Source: Actinomycetota bacterium (GTDB lineage: Bacteria > Actinomycetota > Actinomycetes > JACCUZ01). From it: a stretch of 17,498 nt of DNA. Numbering within the stretch: the first letter of the stretch is position 1; every line of letters starts with the position of its first letter. Below the pieces are notes generated by a model. The model made no database searches. It was not told the origin of the DNA and worked only from the letters and a program-made list of their open reading frames with translations. A program made the translations under genes and the position numbers. The DNA is taken from the NCBI GenBank assembly GCA_030841245.1, contig JAVEDG010000091.1, positions 1 through 17,498 on the forward strand, read 5' to 3'. This document shows, one piece after another, positions 8,838-14,432 of this stretch.

Positions 8838-8884
8838 ACCCGGTGGCACCGGATTCCCGACGACGTGGAGCCGGCCATGAGCCG

Positions 8885-8904
8885 GGGTTAGCCCCGGGTT
8901 AACC
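8885..8904 (+). promoter_or_regulatory. Tandem GGGTTA operator, probable response-regulator binding site
   Basis: GGGTTAGCC (8885-8893) and GGGTTAACC (8896-8904) repeat with an 11-base period, one helical turn, the arrangement bound head-to-tail by OmpR/PhoB-family regulators. A third copy in inverted orientation lies at 8836-8841. The second repeat also forms a near-palindrome with its flanks (8891-8909) interrupted by one extra G. The tandem repeat ends ten bases before the CAGACT hexamer of the gene at 8927, close to the pho-box geometry of activated promoters that lack a -35. Binding by the neighbouring regulator is an inference from position. Confidence 0.55.
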
Positions 8905-8914
8905 GGGGCGGCCC

Positions 8915-8920
8915 CAGACT
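8915..8920 (+). promoter_or_regulatory. Putative leaderless -10 element of the anchored-protein gene
   Basis: CAGACT keeps the conserved A and T of the -10 pattern and ends six bases before the ATG at 8927. No Shine-Dalgarno sequence precedes that ATG, so transcription may start at the start codon itself. The hexamer lies ten bases downstream of the tandem GGGTTA repeat. Confidence 0.35.
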
Positions 8921-8926
8921 GGGTCC

Positions 8927-9472
8927 ATGGACAGACGGTTCGCCCTGATCGCTCTCTGGGTGGTGTTCGCCTCGGCGGCCATCGGGGTGGGGTTCGGTGC
9001 TGCCGGCTTCGTGGGTGACCCGTTCAGCACCGTCCCGTCCGCCGGCGCGCCGCCACTCGACGGGCCGGTCCCCGCGCTCTCCTCGACCCCGACGCCGTCC
9101 GCGACGGGGCACCACCGTCGCCACCATGACGACGGCCCGACCACGTCTCGGACGACGGGTGGCACCTCGCACTCGTCGAGCGCCGGCGCGGTCACCAGCA
9201 GCCGCACCACTCGCGGGGGATACGTCTCAGCCACCTGTCGCGGGGGTCTGGTGTCGGTCAGCGCGTCACCCGCCGTGGGCTGGGAGATCCATGACCTCAC
9301 CTCCGGCCAGGTCACCGAGGCCCGGGTGCGGTTCGAGCCCAGTCAGGACGCCAACGGCGAGCGCGTCGAGGTGACCGTGCGCTGCGTCTCGGGTCGACCC
9401 GACTTCCTCGTGTCCGACGAGAGCGGCGGAGGCGGGTCAGGCTCCGGGTCGGGTGGCGGAGGCGACGGGTAG
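8927..9472 (+). CDS. Membrane-anchored extracytoplasmic protein of unknown function beside a two-component system
   Basis: Not recognised as a named family. The 181-residue protein has an N-terminal hydrophobic segment (about 5-28) after MDRR, consistent with a signal anchor. A Pro/Ser/Thr-rich linker follows (about 33-96) and contains the patch HHRRHHDD at 62-69. A compact domain (about 97-163) of alternating polar and hydrophobic residues, probably beta strands, is bracketed by two cysteines, C104 and C153, that could form a disulfide outside the membrane. The tail is Gly/Ser-rich (from about 167). Codon use resembles the neighbours, so the gene looks native. The tandem GGGTTA repeat in front of it suggests control by the divergent OmpR-type regulator. 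Its last 36 bases overlap the 3' end of ctaA on the other strand. It could be a target, a ligand or a modulator of the kinase. Confidence 0.8.
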   Translation: MDRRFALIALWVVFASAAIGVGFGAAGFVGDPFSTVPSAGAPPLDGPVPALSSTPTPSATGHHRRHHDDGPTTSRTTGGTSHSSSAGAVTSSRTTRGGYVSATCRGGLVSVSASPAVGWEIHDLTSGQVTEARVRFEPSQDANGERVEVTVRCVSGRPDFLVSDESGGGGSGSGSGGGGDG

Positions 9473-10408
9473 GTCGTCCGCCCGACGGCCCGGGCGGCGG
9501 GCGGCCGGCACCACAGCTGAGACCCGCTCGGTCATGCCGAGCAGCAGCTGCAGCGTGGCGATCCACACCAGGGTGGCCCCCAGCACGTGCACCATGACCA
9601 GCCCGACGGGGACGTCGAGGAAGTACTGGGTGTAACCGATCGCGCCCTGCAGCATGACGGTGCCGATCAGCACCAGCGCCCGACGCTGCAGGTCAGGAGG
9701 AGATGCGGTCGCACGAAGGGCGACGGTCAGGCCCAGCGCGAGCCCGACGAGCAGGAACACCAGGTCGGCGTGCAGCTGGGTCACCTCGAGCAGGTTGAAC
9801 GGGAACCGGTGGGTGGCGTGCTTGTCGCCGGAGTGCGGACCGGTCCCGGTGACGACGGTCCCGGCCACGAGGGTGGCGGCGACCACCACCACGAGCAGCC
9901 TTCCGCCGATGAGCAGGTCCCGCCGTACGCGCGGCTGCGGGGCGACGGGCACGCCGCAGGACCGCTCGTAGGCGTGCGTGGCGACGGCTATCAGGACCAT
10001 CGACAGCAGGAAGTGGGCCATCACGGTCGCCGGGTTCAGCCCGGTGAGGACTGTGACGCCGCCGAGCAGGGCCTGCGCCACGATCCCGGCGAACATGAGC
10101 CAGCCGCTGCGCAGCAGGTCGGCGCGCCGCACCCGCCAGGCCGTCACGATCGCGACCGCCACGACCGCCGACAGCGCGAACGTGAGCATCCGGTTGCCGA
10201 ACTCCACCAGCCCGTGGGCCCCCATCTCGCCGGTGACCACCAGGCTCCGGTCGGTGCAGCGCGGGAAGGTCGGGCACCCGAGGCCCGAGGAGGTGAGCCG
10301 GACAGCGCCGCCGGTCACGACGATGCCGGCGTTGGTGACCAGCGTCGCCAGGAACGCGCGCCGTACGGCGGCCGCGGACGGCTGCCACGCCCGGAGTCGC
10401 CCGATCAC
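9437..10408 (-). CDS. ctaA: Heme A synthase (COX15/CtaA family)
   Basis: Membrane oxygenase that converts heme O to heme A for the aa3-type oxidase, acting after CtaB. From the GTG at 10408 it is 323 residues with about eight hydrophobic helices. Candidate heme-ligand histidines lie in the expected helices: H65 (GAHGLVEFGNR), H132 (MAHFLLS), H213 (QLHADLVF) and H274 (VHVLGATL). The first external loop has a cysteine pair, C45 and C51 (GCPTFPRC), comparable to the functional pair of Bacillus CtaA. The start is uncertain: ATG 10441 or GTG 10435 would overlap the permease stop but have no ribosome binding site. GTG 10408 has TACGCT seven bases upstream, as in a leaderless gene. It is downstream of and co-directional with the ABC exporter genes. 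Confidence 0.93.
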   Translation of the reverse strand: MIGRLRAWQPSAAAVRRAFLATLVTNAGIVVTGGAVRLTSSGLGCPTFPRCTDRSLVVTGEMGAHGLVEFGNRMLTFALSAVVAVAIVTAWRVRRADLLRSGWLMFAGIVAQALLGGVTVLTGLNPATVMAHFLLSMVLIAVATHAYERSCGVPVAPQPRVRRDLLIGGRLLVVVVAATLVAGTVVTGTGPHSGDKHATHRFPFNLLEVTQLHADLVFLLVGLALGLTVALRATASPPDLQRRALVLIGTVMLQGAIGYTQYFLDVPVGLVMVHVLGATLVWIATLQLLLGMTERVSAVVPAARRPGRRADDLPVASATRPGA

Positions 10409-10415
10409 GGGACCC

Positions 10416-10421
10416 AGCGTA
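10416..10421 (-). promoter_or_regulatory. Putative leaderless -10 element of ctaA
   Basis: The minus strand reads TACGCT, fits TANNNT, and ends seven bases before the GTG at 10408. If real, ctaA has its own promoter besides read-through from the ABC genes. The bases between hexamer and start (GGGTCCC) resemble those in front of the gene at 8927 (GGGTCC). Confidence 0.35.
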
Positions 10422-10431
10422 TGCGCGGGAG

Positions 10432-11220
10432 TCACTCCCATTTGAAGGTGCGGGCGGCGAGCAGACCGGCGACCGCCGCCCAGGCGGCGAGCACGCCCAC
10501 CGGTCCCCACGGCAGCGACGAGCCGTCGCGCAGCACCTCGCGCAGCCCGTTGGACAGCGCGCCGGCCGGCAGCGCCTCGAGGACGGATCGGACCCGGCCG
10601 GGGAAGCGGCTCAGCGGCACCGCGATCCCTCCGGTGACGAGGAAGAAGAGGTAGACCAGGTTGGCGCCGGCCAACGTGGCCTCGGCCCGCAGCGTTCCGG
10701 CCATGAGCAGCCCGAGCGAGGCGAACGCCGTCGTGCCGGCGAGCAGCAGGACCGCCACGGCGTACCACGCGCCGTGCGGTGACCAACCCATAGCCGAGGC
10801 GACGCCGCAGAGCAGCAACACCTGCAGCGCCTCGATAGCCATGACCGCCAGCAGCTTGGCCGATAGGAGGCCCCAGCGGGGGAGCGGGCTGGCACCCAGT
10901 CGCTTCAACGCTCCGTACCGGCGCTCGAACCCGGTGCCGATGGCCAGCCCGGTGAACGAGGTCGAGATGACCGCGAGGGCGAGCACGCCGGGCACGAGGA
11001 AGTCGACCCGGCGGTCGCGGTTGCCGAGGTTCATGAACTCGATGCTGGAGAACAGCACCAGGACGAGCACCGGGATGAAGACGGTGAGCAGCAGCTGCTC
11101 GCCGTTGCGCAGGACCATGCGGATCTCGAGACCGGTCTGGGAAAGGACCATGCGGTGCAGCGGAGCCGCGCCCGGGCGAGGGGTGAACGGGGCGGTCTCG
11201 GTCCCCGAGCCGGCGGTCAC
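10432..11220 (-). CDS. ABC-2 type transporter permease
   Basis: Membrane subunit of an ABC exporter, partner of the ATPase gene directly upstream. The 262-residue protein has a cytoplasmic N-terminus of about 40 residues and about six hydrophobic segments, beginning around 42-60 and 73-95 and ending with 240-256. The cytoplasmic loop FERRYGALKRLGASPLPR (98-115) is characteristic of ABC-2 permeases. The GTG at 11220 overlaps the ATPase stop as GTGA and has GGGAG eight bases upstream, so the two subunits are translationally coupled. The substrate cannot be read from the sequence. Homologous pairs sit beside ctaA in other actinobacteria (Rv1456c-Rv1458c in M. tuberculosis). Drug efflux or a role tied to oxidase assembly are both possible. 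Confidence 0.9.
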   Translation of the reverse strand: MTAGSGTETAPFTPRPGAAPLHRMVLSQTGLEIRMVLRNGEQLLLTVFIPVLVLVLFSSIEFMNLGNRDRRVDFLVPGVLALAVISTSFTGLAIGTGFERRYGALKRLGASPLPRWGLLSAKLLAVMAIEALQVLLLCGVASAMGWSPHGAWYAVAVLLLAGTTAFASLGLLMAGTLRAEATLAGANLVYLFFLVTGGIAVPLSRFPGRVRSVLEALPAGALSNGLREVLRDGSSLPWGPVGVLAAWAAVAGLLAARTFKWE

Positions 11221-12140
11221 TGGCGCAGCTCCCGTCCGGTGAGCTCGAGGAAGACGTCCTCCAGGGTCCGGCTCTCCACGGTCAGGTCACGCGGCATCAC
11301 GCCCTGGTCGGCGCACCACGCGGTCACGGAGGCAAGCAGGTGCGGGTCGATCGTGCCCTCGACCAGGTAGTGCCCCGGGCTCACCTCGCTGGCCTTCGAG
11401 TCGGGAGACAGCACGTCCTGAAGGCCGGTCAGGTCGAGCCCGTGCGGCCCGCCGAACCGCAGCGTGTTCCTGGCACCCTGCGACATCAGCTCGCCCGGGG
11501 AGCCGGCGGCGATCACGACCCCGTGGTCGACGACGACCACCTGGTCGGCCAGCCGCTCCGCCTCGTCCATGAAGTGGGTGGTGAGCACGACCGTCACCCC
11601 CGCGTCGCGCAGCTCGGCGACCAACTCCCAGGTGGCCCGCCTCGCCTGCGGGTCCAGCCCCGCTGTCGGCTCGTCGAGGAAGACGAGCTCGGGCCGCCCG
11701 ACGAGGGCCATGGCCAGCGAGAGGCGTTGCTGCTGGCCTCCGGAGAGCCGTCGGTACGCCGTACGGCGCGACGGGCCGAGACCGAGCCGGTCCAGCAGCT
11801 CGTCCACGTCGAGGGGATGGGCGTGCAGGGACGCCATGTGGCGGAGCATCTCGGCCGCCTTGACCCCGGGGTAGATCCCGCCGGACTGCAGCATGATCCC
11901 GACCCGCGGTCTCAGCGCACGGGCGTCCGAGCGCGGGTCAAGGCCCAGCACCCGGACGATTCCGGCGTCCGGCGCCCGGTAGCCCTCACAGGTCTCCACC
12001 GTGGTGGTCTTGCCGGCTCCGTTCGGCCCGAGCACGGCCGTCACGGTCCCGGGCGGGACGCTCATCGACAGCCCCGCGACCGCTTTCGTGCCGCCGTAGC
12101 GCTTGACGAGGTCGACGACCTCGACCGCGGGCTGGGCCAT
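11217..12140 (-). CDS. ABC transporter ATP-binding protein
   Basis: Nucleotide-binding subunit of the exporter, 307 residues. Walker A GPNGAGKTT is at 38-46, the Q-loop around Q85, the signature LSGGQ at 132-136, and Walker B with D-loop FLDEPTAGLD at 154-163, followed by the H-loop histidine in TTHFMDEAERLADQV. The C-terminal extension of about 80 residues is usual for DrrA/CcmA-like exporter ATPases. The ATG at 12140 was chosen because the conserved fold starts at once after it. It has no Shine-Dalgarno sequence but has TAGACT seven bases upstream, so the message may be leaderless. It is the first gene of an ABC-permease-ctaA unit, divergent from sufR across 110 bases. Confidence 0.94.
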   Translation of the reverse strand: MAQPAVEVVDLVKRYGGTKAVAGLSMSVPPGTVTAVLGPNGAGKTTTVETCEGYRAPDAGIVRVLGLDPRSDARALRPRVGIMLQSGGIYPGVKAAEMLRHMASLHAHPLDVDELLDRLGLGPSRRTAYRRLSGGQQQRLSLAMALVGRPELVFLDEPTAGLDPQARRATWELVAELRDAGVTVVLTTHFMDEAERLADQVVVVDHGVVIAAGSPGELMSQGARNTLRFGGPHGLDLTGLQDVLSPDSKASEVSPGHYLVEGTIDPHLLASVTAWCADQGVMPRDLTVESRTLEDVFLELTGRELRQ

Positions 12141-12147
12141 GTCGCGG

Positions 12148-12153
12148 AGTCTA
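12148..12153 (-). promoter_or_regulatory. Putative leaderless -10 element of the ABC-ctaA unit
   Basis: The minus strand reads TAGACT, a good match to TANNNT, ending seven bases before the ATG at 12140. This spacing places the transcription start at or next to the start codon. No standard -35 hexamer at 16-18 bases was found. Confidence 0.45.
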
Positions 12154-12172
12154 CGGAGCGCCCCACCTGCGA

Positions 12173-12204
12173 AGATCCAAGTGCGGGGTACGGATCCGGG
12201 ATCT
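12173..12204. repeat. AGATCC/GGATCT inverted repeat in the ABC-sufR spacer
   Basis: AGATCC (12173-12178) and GGATCT (12199-12204) are perfect inverted arms 20 bases apart, with a palindromic GGATCC (12192-12197) between them. It lies inside the divergent spacer, 20 bases beyond the ABC -10 hexamer and upstream of the sufR site. It could be a regulator site or chance in a GC-rich region; the arms are short and the gap long, so it is a poor terminator. Confidence 0.25.
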
Positions 12205-12239
12205 GGGGGCCGGGTTTGCCTGCGGCCGGCAATTACGCG

Positions 12240-12254
12240 ACACTGGTGTTGTGA
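12240..12254 (+). promoter_or_regulatory. Probable SufR operator overlapping the sufR start codon
   Basis: The sequence ACACT-GGTGT-TGTGA spans 12240-12254 and includes the GTG start at 12251. As I recall, the site reported for M. tuberculosis SufR is ACACT-N5-TGTGA, which this matches exactly; the recollection should be checked. It also overlaps the -10-like GACACT (12239-12244), which ends six bases before the GTG. A repressor bound here would cover both promoter and start codon, giving direct autorepression of the suf operon. Confidence 0.6.
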
Positions 12255-13021
12255 AAAAGGCTCTGAACCCGCGGGACGGCCGCCCGGCCGCCCGGGTGCC
12301 GGTGTCCGCCAGCGGGTCCGCGCCCGTCGCGCCGCAGGCGGTGGAGGCCAGCACCCGCGACCGGGTCGCCCGCACCGTGCTCGAGAACGGCCCACTGACA
12401 GCTGCCGCGCTGGCCGAGCGGCTCGGGCTCACGACCGCCGCCGTACGCCGTCACCTGGACGCGCTGCTGGCCGACACCCTCATCGAGGAGCGCCAGCCGC
12501 GCAACCTCGGCAACCGCGGGCGGGGTCGCCCGGCCCGTCTGTTCGCCATGACCGCCGCCGGACGCGACCAGTTCGACCAGGCCTACGACGACCTGGCCGC
12601 CAGCGCGCTGCGGTTCCTCGCCGATCACGGCGGGACGGACGCGGTGGCGAACTTCGCCCGGCAGCGGGTCGCTGACCTCGAGGCTCGCTACCGACCAGTG
12701 GTCGAGGCTGCTCCCGCCGACGGGCGTACCCAGGCACTCGCCGAGGCGCTCTCCGGCGACGGCTACGCTGCTTCGACCCGCACGGTGCCCGGGTTGGGCC
12801 GTGCGGGCGCCGGGGAGCAGCTCTGCCAGCACAACTGCCCGGTCGCCCACGTCGCCGAGCAGTTCCCGCAGCTCTGCGAGGCCGAGACCGAGGTCTTCGC
12901 CAGGCTGCTCGGCACCTCGGTCCAACGACTCGCGACGATCGCCCACGGCGACGGCGTGTGCACGACTCACATCTCGCACGTTCCCACCTCCCGCCCCACC
13001 ACTCGGAGGACATCCCGATGA
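12251..13021 (+). CDS. sufR: SufR-type Fe-S sensing transcriptional repressor
   Basis: Repressor of the suf operon that senses Fe-S cluster status. The 256-residue protein has an N-terminal extension of about 34 residues. A winged helix-turn-helix follows at about 36-100 (LTAAALAERLGLTTAAVRRHLD, then wing residues RGRPARLFAMT). The C-terminal ligand domain has cysteines C192, C196, C209 and C237. The spacing C196-X12-C209-X27-C237 equals that of the three conserved cysteines of M. tuberculosis SufR (Rv1460), expected to bind a 4Fe-4S cluster. The GTG at 12251 has no Shine-Dalgarno sequence and lies six bases after a -10-like hexamer, so a leaderless message is likely. It leads the suf operon, and its stop overlaps the sufB start (ATGA). 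The exact start is the least certain point. Confidence 0.92.
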   Translation: MKKALNPRDGRPAARVPVSASGSAPVAPQAVEASTRDRVARTVLENGPLTAAALAERLGLTTAAVRRHLDALLADTLIEERQPRNLGNRGRGRPARLFAMTAAGRDQFDQAYDDLAASALRFLADHGGTDAVANFARQRVADLEARYRPVVEAAPADGRTQALAEALSGDGYAASTRTVPGLGRAGAGEQLCQHNCPVAHVAEQFPQLCEAETEVFARLLGTSVQRLATIAHGDGVCTTHISHVPTSRPTTRRTSR

Positions 13022-14430
13022 CCAGCACCGCGCACCCGGAGCTCGAGGGCCTCGGCCGGTACCAGTTCGGCTGGGCCGACTCCGACACCGCCGGAGAGAC
13101 GGCACGACGCGGGCTCAACGAGGACGTCGTCCGCGACATCTCGGCGAAGAAGAACGAGCCCGAGTGGATGCTCAACATGCGCCTCAAGGGCCTGCGGCTG
13201 TTCGGCAAGAAGCCGATGCCCACTTGGGGCTCGGACCTGTCGGGCATCGACTTCGACAACATCAAGTACTTCGTCCGCTCCACGGAGAAGCAGGCCGCGT
13301 CCTGGGACGACCTGCCGGCGGACATCAAGAACACCTACGACAAGCTCGGCATCCCCGAGGCGGAGAAGCAGCGCCTCATCGCCGGCGTGGCGGCCCAGTA
13401 TGAGAGCGAGGTGGTGTACCACCAGATCCGCGAGGACCTGGAGGAGAAGGGCGTGCTCTACCTCGACCCCGACACGGCCCTGCGCGAGCACGAGGACCTG
13501 TTCCGGGAGTACTTCGGCTCGGTGATCCCGGTCGGCGACAACAAGTTCGCCGCGCTCAACACCTCGGTGTGGTCAGGCGGCTCGTTCATCTACGTGCCCC
13601 CCGGCGTGCAGGTCGACATCCCCTTGCAGGCCTACTTCCGGATCAACACCGAGAACATGGGCCAGTTCGAGCGGACGCTGATCATCGCCGACGAGGGCTC
13701 CCAGGTGCACTACGTCGAGGGCTGCACCGCCCCGATCTACTCGTCCGACTCGCTGCACAGCGCGGGGGCCGTTATCATCGTGAAGAAGAACGCCCGGGTG
13801 CGCTACACGACGATCCAGAACTGGTCCAACAACGTCTACAACCTGGTCACCAAGCGGGCGGCTGCCCACGAGGGCGCGACCATGGAGTGGATCGACGGCA
13901 ACATCGGCTCCAAGGTGACGATGAAGTACCCGGCCGTCTGGCTGCTCGGTGAGCACGCCAAGGGCGAGACGCTCTCCGTCGCCTTCGCCGGTGAGGGCCA
14001 GCACCAGGACGCCGGCGCCAAGATGGTGCACGTCGCGCCGCACACCTCCTCGACGATCATCTCCAAGTCGGTCGCCCGGGGCGGTGGCCGCACGTCCTAC
14101 CGCGGTCTGGTGCAGATCAACGAGGGCGCCTACGGCTCGCGGTCGACGGTGAAGTGCGACGCCCTGCTCATCGACACGATGAGCCGTTCGGACACCTCCC
14201 CCTACGTCGTCGTCCGCGAGGACGACGTGACCATGGGTCATGAGGCGACCGTCTCCAAGGTCAGCGCCGACCAGCTGTTCTACCTGATGAGCCGCGGCCT
14301 GACCGAGGACGAGGCGATGGCGATGATCGTGCGCGGCTTCGTCGAGCCGATCGCCAAGGAGCTGCCGATGGAGTACGCCCTCGAGCTCAACCGCCTGATC
14401 GAGCTGCAGATGGAAGGAGCCGTGGGCTAA
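13018..14430 (+). CDS. sufB: Fe-S cluster assembly scaffold protein SufB
   Basis: Core scaffold of the SufBCD complex, where Fe-S clusters are built in the cytoplasm. The 470-residue protein is highly conserved and complete. Residues matching functional ones of E. coli SufB are present: C380 in VKCDALLID (the sulfur-accepting cysteine region) and H408-E409 in MGHEAT. The family tail DQLFYLMSRGLTEDEAMAMIVRGF follows. The ATG at 13018 has GGAGG eight bases upstream and overlaps the sufR stop (ATGA). An in-frame ATG 20 codons earlier lies inside sufR and lacks this context. No intein is inserted, unlike many mycobacterial SufB proteins. sufD follows after two bases. Confidence 0.97.
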   Translation: MTSTAHPELEGLGRYQFGWADSDTAGETARRGLNEDVVRDISAKKNEPEWMLNMRLKGLRLFGKKPMPTWGSDLSGIDFDNIKYFVRSTEKQAASWDDLPADIKNTYDKLGIPEAEKQRLIAGVAAQYESEVVYHQIREDLEEKGVLYLDPDTALREHEDLFREYFGSVIPVGDNKFAALNTSVWSGGSFIYVPPGVQVDIPLQAYFRINTENMGQFERTLIIADEGSQVHYVEGCTAPIYSSDSLHSAGAVIIVKKNARVRYTTIQNWSNNVYNLVTKRAAAHEGATMEWIDGNIGSKVTMKYPAVWLLGEHAKGETLSVAFAGEGQHQDAGAKMVHVAPHTSSTIISKSVARGGGRTSYRGLVQINEGAYGSRSTVKCDALLIDTMSRSDTSPYVVVREDDVTMGHEATVSKVSADQLFYLMSRGLTEDEAMAMIVRGFVEPIAKELPMEYALELNRLIELQMEGAVG

Positions 14431-14432
14431 GC

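Noticed and set aside
6636..8891. 751-residue plus-strand reading frame opposite the kinase and regulator
   Set aside because: Ser/Arg/Thr-rich shadow of two clearly recognisable minus-strand genes; no domain seen.
8891..8909. GC-rich near-palindrome as a transcription terminator
   Set aside because: It has no U-tract, lies in a divergent promoter spacer, and is better explained by the tandem GGGTTA operator.
9430..9470. Gly/Ser-codon repeat at the end of the anchored-protein gene as a tandem-repeat element
   Set aside because: It is short and irregular, and also encodes the ctaA C-terminus on the other strand; simple low complexity explains it.
10442..10786. N-terminal extension of ctaA across the permease gene
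   Set aside because: The extension is the frame-shifted shadow of the permease; conserved CtaA sequence begins only near residue 15 of the short form.
12233..13105. Minus-strand reading frame opposite sufR
   Set aside because: Shadow of sufR; no recognisable domain and no ribosome binding site.
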